DNA from: Spartobacteria bacterium
Lineage (GTDB): Bacteria > Verrucomicrobiota > Verrucomicrobiia > Chthoniobacterales > Chthoniobacteraceae
DNA length: 7,316 nucleotides
NCBI GenBank assembly: GCA_025350985.1
Contig: JANXWU010000267.1
Coordinates: 1-7,316, forward strand
Direction of reading: 5' to 3'
Within the stretch, counting starts at the first letter, position 1. Every line of letters starts with the position of its first letter. Shown here in pieces: positions 1 through 5,847 of this stretch. A program made the position numbers and the translations under genes. The notes under the pieces were generated by a model. That model was not told where the DNA came from and did no database searches. It was given only the letters and a program-made list of their open reading frames with translations.

Positions 1-1
1 C

Positions 2-1039
2 TCACCGAAAATTTTGCAGCACCCGCAATTTCGCCAGTGCGCGTCCGCTGTCGATTTGCTCCGCCGCCAGCGCGATGCCGGCTGCGAGATCGCGCGCCAG
101 TTCCGCCACCACGAAGCCCGCGCCCGCATTCAGCAGCACCACGTCACGCTTTGCCCCGCGCATCGTTCCGTCGAGGATTCCGGTCAAAATGCGCGCGTTC
201 TCGGATTTGTCCCCGCCGCGCAGGTCCGCCATTTCCGCGCGCGGAAACCCGAACTCTTCCGGCGCGAGCGTGAACGTCTCCACGCCACCCGCCGTCACCT
301 TGCGCACCAAAGTCGGACCGAGGGTCGAAAGCTCATCCACCCCCTCGCCCTCGGCGTTGCGGCCATGCACGGCCCACGCGTGTTTGCGCCCGAGCAACCC
401 CAACGCCTCGGCGAATTTCGGCAGCAGCCGTTCGGAAAAAACGCCGACGAGCTGATGCGCCGGCTGCGCGGGATTCAGCAGCGGCCCCAGCAAATTGAAA
501 ATAGTCGTGATGCCTTGCGCGGCGAGCATTTTGCGGACGGGCGCGACCGCCTTGAAAGCCGGGTGATAGTTCGGTGCGAACAAAAACCCGACGCCGATTT
601 TCTCCACGCAGCGCTTCAAATCCGCCGGCGGCAAATCGATTTTCACGCCGAGCGCTTCGAGCACGTCCGCGCCGCCGCACTTCGAGGTGATCGCGCGATT
701 GCCATGCTTCACCACCACCGCGCCGCCCGCCGCGAGCACGAACATGCTGGTCGTCGAGACGTTGAACAAATCCATCTTGTCGCCGCCGGTGCCGCAGACA
801 TCGAGCATCGGGCCCGGAAGACTCGCCGGATCAAATTGCGGATCAATCGCGCGCCCAAGCAGGGATTGAACGAACGCCGCGATCTCAGCCGCCGTCTCTC
901 CCTTGGCCCGCAAAGCCTTTAACAGAGCGGCTTTGGCGGCATCGCTGATTTTTTCGTCGAGCAAAAAAGACACAGCCTCCCCGACCTGCGTCGATGACAA
1001 ATCGCTCCCGCTGCCGACGTGCGAAATCAAATCCTGCAT
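2..1039 (-). CDS. trpD: Anthranilate phosphoribosyltransferase
   Basis: Transfers the phosphoribosyl group of PRPP to anthranilate, the second step from chorismate to tryptophan in the cytoplasm. The 345-residue product has the usual family length and all signature motifs: the PRPP loop CGTGGD (82-87) followed by FNVST, KHGNRAITSKCGG (111-123) leading into DVLEALG, HPAFKAVAPVR (159-169) with the anthranilate-binding Arg, FNLLGPLLNPA (181-191), and the metal-binding Asp-Glu pair in GVDELST (233-239). The stop is a TGA at the window edge, so the gene is complete. I chose the ATG at 1039 because an in-frame ATG at 1114 would add 25 residues encoded inside a dispersed repeat and unlike TrpD N-termini. 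An AAAGG-like sequence lies about 15 bases upstream of 1039, rather far for a ribosome site. No other trp gene is visible. The gene follows the zinc-ribbon gene on the same strand after 118 bp, so read-through is possible. Identification is secure; the start is slightly less so. Confidence 0.97.
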   Translation of the reverse strand: MQDLISHVGSGSDLSSTQVGEAVSFLLDEKISDAAKAALLKALRAKGETAAEIAAFVQSLLGRAIDPQFDPASLPGPMLDVCGTGGDKMDLFNVSTTSMFVLAAGGAVVVKHGNRAITSKCGGADVLEALGVKIDLPPADLKRCVEKIGVGFLFAPNYHPAFKAVAPVRKMLAAQGITTIFNLLGPLLNPAQPAHQLVGVFSERLLPKFAEALGLLGRKHAWAVHGRNAEGEGVDELSTLGPTLVRKVTAGGVETFTLAPEEFGFPRAEMADLRGGDKSENARILTGILDGTMRGAKRDVVLLNAGAGFVVAELARDLAAGIALAAEQIDSGRALAKLRVLQNFR

Positions 1040-1068
1040 GGCCGCACGAAAGCACCTTTCAAAAACAA

Positions 1069-1121
1069 TGTCATTCTGAGCGAAGGCTTGGCGGAGTGGA
1101 AGAATCTCATGCATCTCCGCC
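1069..1121. repeat. Dispersed intergenic repeat (CATTCTGAGCGAAG family)
   Basis: The spacer between the zinc-ribbon gene and trpD contains TGTCATTCTGAGCGAAG (1069-1085), followed by a GAAGAATCTC block (1099-1108). From memory, this pair of blocks recurs in intergenic DNA of many unrelated bacteria and produces spurious ORFs reading CHSERxxxxEES; one such reading frame is present here. The inner part can form a 7-bp stem (GGCGGAG at 1090-1096 with CTCCGCC at 1115-1121). A 10-bp perfect palindrome, CGAAGCTTCG, follows at 1127-1136. Only one copy is in the window, so its repeat status rests on recognition rather than on an internal comparison. Confidence 0.55.
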
Positions 1122-1157
1122 GGTTCCGAAGCTTCGTTTTGAAAAAATGCCCTCGCT

Positions 1158-2255
1158 TCAACGCGATGCCGCCACGAGCGCCACGATCAAGAGCACAATC
1201 AACACCGCCAGCGCCGCGAGCGAAATTTTCACCCAACTCAACGGATACTTCCCGTCGATCTTGCCCGTGACGCCGTTGATCGCGACGTGAAAATGGGCCG
1301 CGCCGTAATCGTAGGTCAGCAGCCAGACCGGCAGCAGCACATGTTTGAACGTCTGGTTTTCATAGTCGGCGCTCACCTGCAAACCACGGTGCGTATCGCC
1401 GGGAACCTGTTGCGCGCACAGCGATTCGAGTTCGCGCTGCATCCGGTCGCGGGCGCGCTGCGCGGCGGCGATGAGGTCGATTTGATATTGCTCGACGACC
1501 CAGCCGGAGAGGAAACCGGGATCGTACGGCACAAGTTCCTTCGTCGGAAATGGTGCGATTTTTTCCAGCAGCCGCTCGTCCACACCGCGCGACGCGGGCA
1601 CCAGTTCGTCATCGAAAATGTGATCCAGTTCCCCCGCGCTCGATTCCCAGCGGGTGTGCTGCACCTGGCGCGTCTGCTCGCGCCCCTCGGAGTCGCGGTA
1701 CGATTCCGTTTCGTAATAGTAAAAGCCGGATTCCGCCGTCCAGTCTGCGTGCGCCTGCGCGTCGAAAGTCCAATAGGGCAAATAGAAACCTTTCACCGTG
1801 TCGGTGAGCGCGGAGGTGCCAAGTTTGCTCGGTGCGAACCAGCGCGACGCATACCAAGCGCGGATTGACTCACGCACTTTGGTTTCCGCGATTTTGAATG
1901 CGAGCAGACTCTCGGGCCGGATGGGTGCTTTGATTTGCTCGACGGGAATGAGCGCGCTGGAGCCGCAAAAATCGCAGCGTTGTCCGACGCGCGCCGCGTC
2001 GAAAACCGTGATCGCCTGGCAGTTCTGGCATTTGACGGAAACCTTCTCGGCACTCCATCCCCGGTCGCTGTCCGGAATATTTCGCAGCGCTGAAACCAAG
2101 TCGCGCTCTTCGACCACGCCAGTCGTCGCGTCGAGTTTTCCCGGCGCTTCCGTCCCGCAAAACGGACACACGAGCGCTTGCTTCGCGGCATTCCATTGCG
2201 CCTCCGCGCCGCAGGATGGGCAGGCAAATTTCTGGCGGGCGACGAGTTCAGACAT
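1158..2255 (-). CDS. Double zinc-ribbon protein with C-terminal membrane anchor (TFIIB-type zinc ribbon-containing family)
   Basis: Function unknown. The 365-residue product begins with two treble-cysteine ribbons: CPSC (12-15) with CPFCG (30-34), then CQNC (76-79) with CDFCG (94-98), each suited to bind one zinc. A long central domain includes GFYLPYWTFDAQ and an aromatic FYYYETESY stretch, followed by a DDELVPASR motif and, near the end, LLPVWLLTYDY and VNGxTGK-like segments. The last 20 or so residues (about 344-363) are a single hydrophobic helix, giving a tail-anchored arrangement with the ribbons probably cytoplasmic. I recall similar proteins annotated as TFIIB-type zinc ribbon-containing, or wrongly as primosomal helicase. 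I see no helicase motif here. The ATG at 2255 is preferred over a TTG nine codons upstream, because the ribbon then starts close to the N-terminus as expected. It lies 62 bp downstream of the thioredoxin-fold gene and may share its transcript. Confidence 0.85.
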   Translation of the reverse strand: MSELVARQKFACPSCGAEAQWNAAKQALVCPFCGTEAPGKLDATTGVVEERDLVSALRNIPDSDRGWSAEKVSVKCQNCQAITVFDAARVGQRCDFCGSSALIPVEQIKAPIRPESLLAFKIAETKVRESIRAWYASRWFAPSKLGTSALTDTVKGFYLPYWTFDAQAHADWTAESGFYYYETESYRDSEGREQTRQVQHTRWESSAGELDHIFDDELVPASRGVDERLLEKIAPFPTKELVPYDPGFLSGWVVEQYQIDLIAAAQRARDRMQRELESLCAQQVPGDTHRGLQVSADYENQTFKHVLLPVWLLTYDYGAAHFHVAINGVTGKIDGKYPLSWVKISLAALAVLIVLLIVALVAASR

Positions 2256-2257
2256 GG

Positions 2258-2301
2258 CCGCCGATTGTGAAACAGTCGCCAACGGTTGGCAATCGCGGCG
2301 G
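2258..2301 (-). promoter_or_regulatory. Possible leader hairpin before the zinc-ribbon gene
   Basis: The 62-bp spacer upstream of the zinc-ribbon start codon is mostly one interrupted inverted repeat. CCGCCGATTG (2258-2267) pairs with CAAT (2290-2293) plus CGGCGG (2296-2301), leaving a two-base bulge. Inside it is a second near-palindrome, GCCAAC-G-GTTGGC (2278-2290), which competes for base 2290. In the mRNA the stem would end two bases before the AUG and cover the ribosome-binding region. There is no U-tract, so it is not a classical terminator. A regulatory role is inference from position only. Confidence 0.3.
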
Positions 2302-2317
2302 GCGTGCGTGCGCGCGT

Positions 2318-3352
2318 CTATTTTTCCTCGCGCAATTGCCGGAGCGCACTCTCGAGATCGCGCCGCGCGTTGAGCGTGCGGAGTTTCCCCTGGCGATCGA
2401 GCAGCCAGACGGTGGGCAGCGCGTTGATGCCGAGGGAGCGCACGAGCGGACTCTCCCAGCCTTTGCCGTCAAAAAAAATCGGCCAGCCGACTTGATGACG
2501 GTTGAGGCTGGCTTCGAGGGCTGCTTTGTCCTCGTCGAGACTGATGCCGATGGCTTGTGCGTCGTGCTTTTGCGCCGAGGCGCGCACTGAGGCAAGGGCG
2601 AGAATGGAAGGCGGCGACCAGTTGGCAAAAAAGTAAACGAGCACAATTTTCCCGCGGAAATCGGCGACGTTCACGGCGCGTCCGTCGAGCGCGGTGAACT
2701 TCAAGTCGAGCGGCTGGCCCAAGCGCGCGAGGCGCTTGAGATCATCCTCGATGCGCTGCTTCAACTCGGGATTCGTGGCGAGCGAAAGCGCGTCGCGGAG
2801 GAGCGACGATTTCGTTTTCGGCTGCTCGTCGAAGAGCGTGGCCACTTCGGCCAGCAGTGGGGCGAGGCGTTTGTCGGCGGGCCATCGGTTTTGAAAACGG
2901 CGCGCCTGGCCAAGCAGCGAATCGCGCTCGTGCTCGTTCGGTTCGCGGGAGCGCTGCATGAAAATCGAGATTTTTCCGAACGCTGCGTCGGCGACACGAT
3001 CTTTCGGCGTCGCGGGATTTGTTTCGATGTCATCGAGAATTTTTTGCGCTTGCACGATGGCTTCGGGCTGCGGCTGCAAGTCGCCGCGCGTCGCGAGCAG
3101 ATGCGCGAGCCGGAGCCGGGCATCGAGATCGTGCGAATCACCGGGATGATTCTGCAAGAAATCGCGCAAGGATTTTTCCTGCATCGCGAGATGTTTCAGC
3201 GTGCGGACGCGAGCCTCCTCGCGCGATTTGAACTCAACTCGCGGCCCGGCATCGAGCAGGACGATTTGCTTCCAATCCAAATCCGCGTCGCCCGCCAAGG
3301 CCGATGAAATCTGGCTTGCGAGCGCGGTGAGCGTGAGCCGCCACCGGCTCAT
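2318..3352 (-). CDS. Secreted TlpA-like thioredoxin-fold protein lacking the CXXC cysteines
   Basis: A 344-residue product. Residues 1-20 look like a weak Sec signal peptide (SRWR, a hydrophobic run, then ALA before GD). Residues about 45-210 are charged and helical, possibly degenerate TPR-like helices. Residues about 212-344 form a TlpA/AhpC-TSA-type thioredoxin domain: FRGKIVLVYFFANW, the active-site loop, a GISLDED segment, and the cis-proline strand NALPTVWLLDRQGKL (Pro313). Where the family normally has WCPPC, this protein has WSPPS (245-249). Both codons are serine (TCG and TCC), and no cysteine occurs anywhere in the protein. Thiol-disulfide chemistry at this site is therefore excluded; a binding or scaffolding role is more likely. 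The start overlaps the stop of the EEP gene by four bases (ATGA), which suggests translational coupling. Confidence 0.85.
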   Translation of the reverse strand: MSRWRLTLTALASQISSALAGDADLDWKQIVLLDAGPRVEFKSREEARVRTLKHLAMQEKSLRDFLQNHPGDSHDLDARLRLAHLLATRGDLQPQPEAIVQAQKILDDIETNPATPKDRVADAAFGKISIFMQRSREPNEHERDSLLGQARRFQNRWPADKRLAPLLAEVATLFDEQPKTKSSLLRDALSLATNPELKQRIEDDLKRLARLGQPLDLKFTALDGRAVNVADFRGKIVLVYFFANWSPPSILALASVRASAQKHDAQAIGISLDEDKAALEASLNRHQVGWPIFFDGKGWESPLVRSLGINALPTVWLLDRQGKLRTLNARRDLESALRQLREEK

Positions 3353-4278
3353 TTTTTCTCGCGGTTGACCGGCCGGATCGTCGCCACCACCGGGCAGTGG
3401 TCGCTCGCGGCGCTCCAGTCGCTGCCCCGATAAATGCGCGATTTTTCAAACGCGATTTCCGGCATCAGCGCCTTGTTCACCAAGAGGAAGTCGATGCGGG
3501 AATAAATGTCGGCGAACTTCCAAAAATGCGTCCACGTCTCGCCGCGGTCGTCTTTCAACCAGAGGTCGTAAAGGTGGTCAGGCGCGGCGCGCGGGCCCAT
3601 GATTTCGTGAAGCGGCGGCTCGTTTTTCGTGTCGTTGAAATCACCATACACAAGCAGGTTCGTCTTGGGATCTTGTTCGAGAATTCGAGCGACGTGTTGG
3701 TGGAGCAAGTGCGCTTCGTTCCGGCGGACGAGGGCTTCGCCTTCGGGGACAGCGAGCTTGGATTTCAGATGGCAGCCGACGAGGCGCAGCTTGTAATCGG
3801 GCGTGACTTGTATGGTCACGTCGAGAAAGCCGCGCTTCACCTTTTCCTCCTTGCCGTCGAGTTTGTATCCAGCGTCCACCACGGAATGACGCTCAATGAT
3901 CGGGAAGCGGCTCACGAGTGCGAGGTGGCGCTGCGGGTCGGGGCCATCGACGAATTCGAAATCCTTGTAGCCCAAGCCCGCGTCTTCCAAGTGCTTTTTG
4001 AAATCTTCGAACTGATCCTTCGGCCCCATTTCGCACACGCCCAGAATGTCAGGATTGATCTCCTTGATGATGCGAAAAAGCGCCTCTTTTTCCTTCTCAG
4101 GTTTCGGCGCGTTTTTCTCGTGGACATTCCCGTCGCGCCGGTCGGTGACCGTGTAGTTTTCGACGTTGTAGCCGGCGACGACGATCTCTGCCGGGTCGGC
4201 GAAGCCGGCAGCGATCCACGCGAAAACGAAACAGCAAAAAAATGCCGGTTTTTTCAAAACAACAGAACGGAAAGGCAC
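3349..4278 (-). CDS. Secreted endonuclease/exonuclease/phosphatase (EEP) family protein
   Basis: A metal-dependent phosphoesterase of the DNase I/exonuclease III fold; the substrate cannot be told from sequence. The 309-residue product starts with a signal peptide (KK, then a hydrophobic stretch at about 11-25, likely cut after GFA at 27). The mature part carries the full set of active-site motifs in order: GYNVENY with Asn38, GVCEMG with the metal-binding Glu83, GCHLKSK with His170, YGDFND with Asp213 and Asn215, SRIDFLLVN with Asp263, and ASDHCPVVA with Asp293 and His294. It therefore looks catalytically intact, with a location outside the cytoplasm. The start is GTG at 4278, six bases after the tatA stop. 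Downstream it overlaps the thioredoxin-fold gene by four bases. Possible roles are use of extracellular DNA or nucleotides, or phospholipid or phosphoinositide-type hydrolysis; the family covers all of these. Confidence 0.92.
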   Translation of the reverse strand: MPFRSVVLKKPAFFCCFVFAWIAAGFADPAEIVVAGYNVENYTVTDRRDGNVHEKNAPKPEKEKEALFRIIKEINPDILGVCEMGPKDQFEDFKKHLEDAGLGYKDFEFVDGPDPQRHLALVSRFPIIERHSVVDAGYKLDGKEEKVKRGFLDVTIQVTPDYKLRLVGCHLKSKLAVPEGEALVRRNEAHLLHQHVARILEQDPKTNLLVYGDFNDTKNEPPLHEIMGPRAAPDHLYDLWLKDDRGETWTHFWKFADIYSRIDFLLVNKALMPEIAFEKSRIYRGSDWSAASDHCPVVATIRPVNREKK

Positions 4279-4284
4279 GCCGGC

Positions 4285-4581
4285 CTAAACGTGGTCGTGG
4301 GGAACCGGCTCGGACATCGGCGCGGTCGAAGTGACGGTCGTCGTGTCCAGCGGCTTGTGCTCCTGCAAGTCCTTCGGCTGAATCACTGGCGGCTCGGTCG
4401 GCTTGGTGATTTCCTTTTCGATGTCGTCCTTCGCCTTGGTGAACTCCCTCACCGCCTGGCCCATCCCCTTCGCTAATTCGGGCAGTTTTTTCGCGCCGAA
4501 CAGGAGCAGGATCACGAGAAAAATGAGCAGCATGTCCTGCGGGCTGAAAAAGGTCGCGAGGATCGGTTGCACGTTCGTCAT
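4285..4581 (-). CDS. tatA: Twin-arginine translocase subunit, TatA/TatE family
   Basis: TatA forms the membrane-weakening or pore component that moves folded proteins bearing RR signal peptides across the inner membrane, together with TatC. The 98-residue product has the standard build: a short N-terminal region, one short transmembrane helix (about 15-28), the conserved Phe28-Gly29 hinge, then a basic amphipathic helix (AKKLPELAKGMGQAVREF) and a polar, proline- and threonine-rich tail ending in HDHV. The ATG at 4581 is chosen over an in-frame GTG at 4596; either would keep the fold. The ribosome site is weak. TatC and TatB are not in the window. Six bases separate the stop from the EEP gene, so the two are probably co-transcribed, although none of the neighbouring signal peptides shows a twin-arginine motif. 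TatA and TatE cannot be separated on this evidence. Confidence 0.92.
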   Translation of the reverse strand: MTNVQPILATFFSPQDMLLIFLVILLLFGAKKLPELAKGMGQAVREFTKAKDDIEKEITKPTEPPVIQPKDLQEHKPLDTTTVTSTAPMSEPVPHDHV

Positions 4582-4695
4582 GCAGATAGCTAACACCGGC
4601 AGAGTCCGGTTTGCAAAAGGAAAGGTGGGGCAGCGGGATTCACTGGAAAGGCGGTCGCGGGATTTACCTCAAAAAGCGCCTGTCCTTCCGAACGG

Positions 4696-4713
4696 TTTGG
4701 AGTGCGCGCAGCG
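4696..4713. repeat. Partial third copy of the TTTGGAGTGC repeat
   Basis: TTTGGAGTGCGCG (4696-4708) is identical over 13 bases to the reverse complement of the core of the left arm at 4801-4840. The rest of the element is not conserved, so this is a fragment or a diverged copy of the palindromic repeat nearby. Confidence 0.55.
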
Positions 4714-4800
4714 AACGGAACGCAGTCAAGAAATCTCACGATTATCCCGAAACGACGCCTGGCGTTGAGCTTGAGATTCTTCTGTCGGCGCGCGCGCGTT

Positions 4801-4914
4801 GAAAGCGCTGCGGGGACGCCGCGCACTCCAAAGCGCTGCGCGCGCAAAGAGGCGCGGCAGCTTGGTTTGGCGGCGCAGCCGCTTTGGAGTGCGGCGCGTC
4901 CTCGCGCCGCTTTC
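4801..4914. repeat. REP/BIME-like inverted pair of palindromic repeats
   Basis: Two arms, 4801-4840 and 4874-4914, are inverted copies of each other. By hand alignment about 35 of 41 positions match with one gap, and they share the core GCTTTGGAGTGCG. A 33-bp spacer separates them. The right arm also holds a perfect 8-bp hairpin: GCGGCGCG (4891-4898), loop TCCT, CGCGCCGC (4903-4910). The order of core then GC hairpin then TTTC resembles dispersed intergenic palindromes I recall from Verrucomicrobiota. Lying just after the transpeptidase stop and before tatA, it could end transcription or shield the mRNA 3' end, but there is no U-tract typical of an intrinsic terminator on the minus strand. 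Confidence 0.7.
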
Positions 4915-4967
4915 CACACGCATAAAGACTTTTTAGATGCCCTCTCAGAACGAATCGCGTATGACCC

Positions 4968-5741
4968 TCATTTCGGTGCCAGCACACGCACAACGTCTGG
5001 CGGTGGCAGCCCCCACCCGCGCCACTTTTCCTGATACTCGGCCCACGGCAGCAACACGTAATGCGGACGCTTCTCCGCGCGCAGCCAGCGGATCAGGCCG
5101 GTGAGATTTTCCTCCGCCATCGTCGTGCAGCCGCTGGTCGGGCGCGTCTCGCCGCGCCGGATGTGGAAAAAAATCGCGCTGCCCGCGCCGGGCTGCGGCG
5201 GGTCGGAGTTGTGGCGGATTTCCACCAGCCAGTGATATGCCGCATCGCCGGGGCGCATCCGTTCGTGGCTGTAGTTGTCCGGCGGATTTTTCGGGTCGAT
5301 GACGATGTGCTTGTTGTAATTGGGCGAGCGCGGATCGTCGCTCCACACGTCGGCCTCGGTCACTTGATGGAACGGGTAGTCCGCGCCGTCGGGGAGCTTC
5401 GGGTCGTAGGTGTAGATTTTTCCGATCTCGAAAAGACCCGCCGGTGCGCGTTGGTCGCGCTCGACTTTTTTCCTACCGGGCTCGTCCTGCCCGCGCACGC
5501 CGCGTCCCCACGCGAGCCCATTTTTCCCGAAGAGCACCGGCGCCGGCTTCCCTTTCGCAATCCAGTTGCCCGTTCGATTCTTCGGATCACGCTCGAAAAG
5601 CAGCATTTTTCCCGACGACGAATCCCAATCCGGTGCGATGGCGACGATGAGCTGGCGGACGCGCGGATCGAGCCCGTCGGCCCGCCCGGCGAACGCCAGA
5701 CAGCAAATAAAACCGACGATGGCAGAGAGCTTGCGAGGCAT
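4968..5741 (-). CDS. L,D-transpeptidase-like YkuD-domain protein, exported
   Basis: YkuD enzymes use an active-site cysteine to make or exchange L,D peptide links in peptidoglycan in the periplasm. The 257-residue product has a signal peptide (PRK, a hydrophobic run to about residue 18, then AFA/ADG). The catalytic signature comes late: FFHI with His193, followed by PTSGC with Ser203, Gly204 and the nucleophile Cys205. Upstream, GLFEIGKIYTYD fits the substrate-side strand of the domain. The residues after the cysteine are TTMAEENL rather than the [IV]R of classic ErfK enzymes, which fits the COG3786-like branch. The ATG at 5741 is chosen because it puts the signal peptide at the very N-terminus; an in-frame GTG at 5780 would add 13 residues ahead of it. 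It is divergent from the glycosyltransferase gene. A role in cross-linking, lipoprotein attachment or trimming cannot be told apart here. Confidence 0.88.
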   Translation of the reverse strand: MPRKLSAIVGFICCLAFAGRADGLDPRVRQLIVAIAPDWDSSSGKMLLFERDPKNRTGNWIAKGKPAPVLFGKNGLAWGRGVRGQDEPGRKKVERDQRAPAGLFEIGKIYTYDPKLPDGADYPFHQVTEADVWSDDPRSPNYNKHIVIDPKNPPDNYSHERMRPGDAAYHWLVEIRHNSDPPQPGAGSAIFFHIRRGETRPTSGCTTMAEENLTGLIRWLRAEKRPHYVLLPWAEYQEKWRGWGLPPPDVVRVLAPK

Positions 5742-5847
5742 GGGCGAGATGAATTTGCTCACTGGTGGCGCGGATGTCACGGATTGCGTTTGCCAACGGC
5801 CACCGCCGCCCGCAGCATCCCGCGAATTTCCCGTCTTGCCTGTCGCC
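5742..5847. promoter_or_regulatory. Divergent intergenic region, expected to hold two promoters
   Basis: This 106-bp stretch separates the start of the transpeptidase gene (leftward) from the likely start of the glycosyltransferase gene (rightward), so promoters for both should lie here or nearby. I found no convincing sigma-70-type boxes on either strand. The rightward frame is open through the whole stretch from an ATG at 5749, so part of it could be coding if that start is used. Confidence 0.3.

Larger units (their letters stand above)
4582..4967. other. 386-bp intergenic region with palindromic repeats, no gene seen
   Basis: No convincing coding sequence lies here. The reading frames across it are rich in Arg and Ala and match no family I recognise, as expected for GC-rich spacer. 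It holds an imperfect direct repeat, GCGGGATTCAC (4633-4643) and GCGGGATTTAC (4657-4667), spaced 24 bp apart. It also holds a small hairpin, ACCGG-CAGAGT-CCGGT (4595-4610), just upstream of tatA, plus the repeat elements listed separately. A tatA promoter should sit here, but I could not pick a convincing -35/-10 pair. Confidence 0.6.

Noticed and set aside
1040..1114. A 25-residue N-terminal extension of TrpD from the ATG at 1114
   Set aside because: The added residues are encoded inside a dispersed repeat and do not look like a TrpD N-terminus. The ATG at 1039 gives the normal length.
3397..4476. A 359-codon open frame on the plus strand
   Set aside because: It is antisense to the EEP and tatA genes, both of which have complete and recognisable motifs. 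Nothing in the antisense product resembles a protein family.
4891..4910. The perfect GC hairpin as an intrinsic terminator for the transpeptidase gene
   Set aside because: On the minus strand the stem is followed by ACTCCAAAG, with no run of U. It fits better as part of a repeat element.
4590..4919. A 109-codon minus-strand frame in the tatA upstream spacer
   Set aside because: It runs straight through the inverted repeats, is compositionally biased, and matches no family I know.
5749..5847. An upstream ATG start for the glycosyltransferase
   Set aside because: It would begin 8 bases from the divergent start codon and add 33 polar, proline-rich residues ahead of the first membrane helix. 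Not excluded, but less likely than the GTG at 5848.
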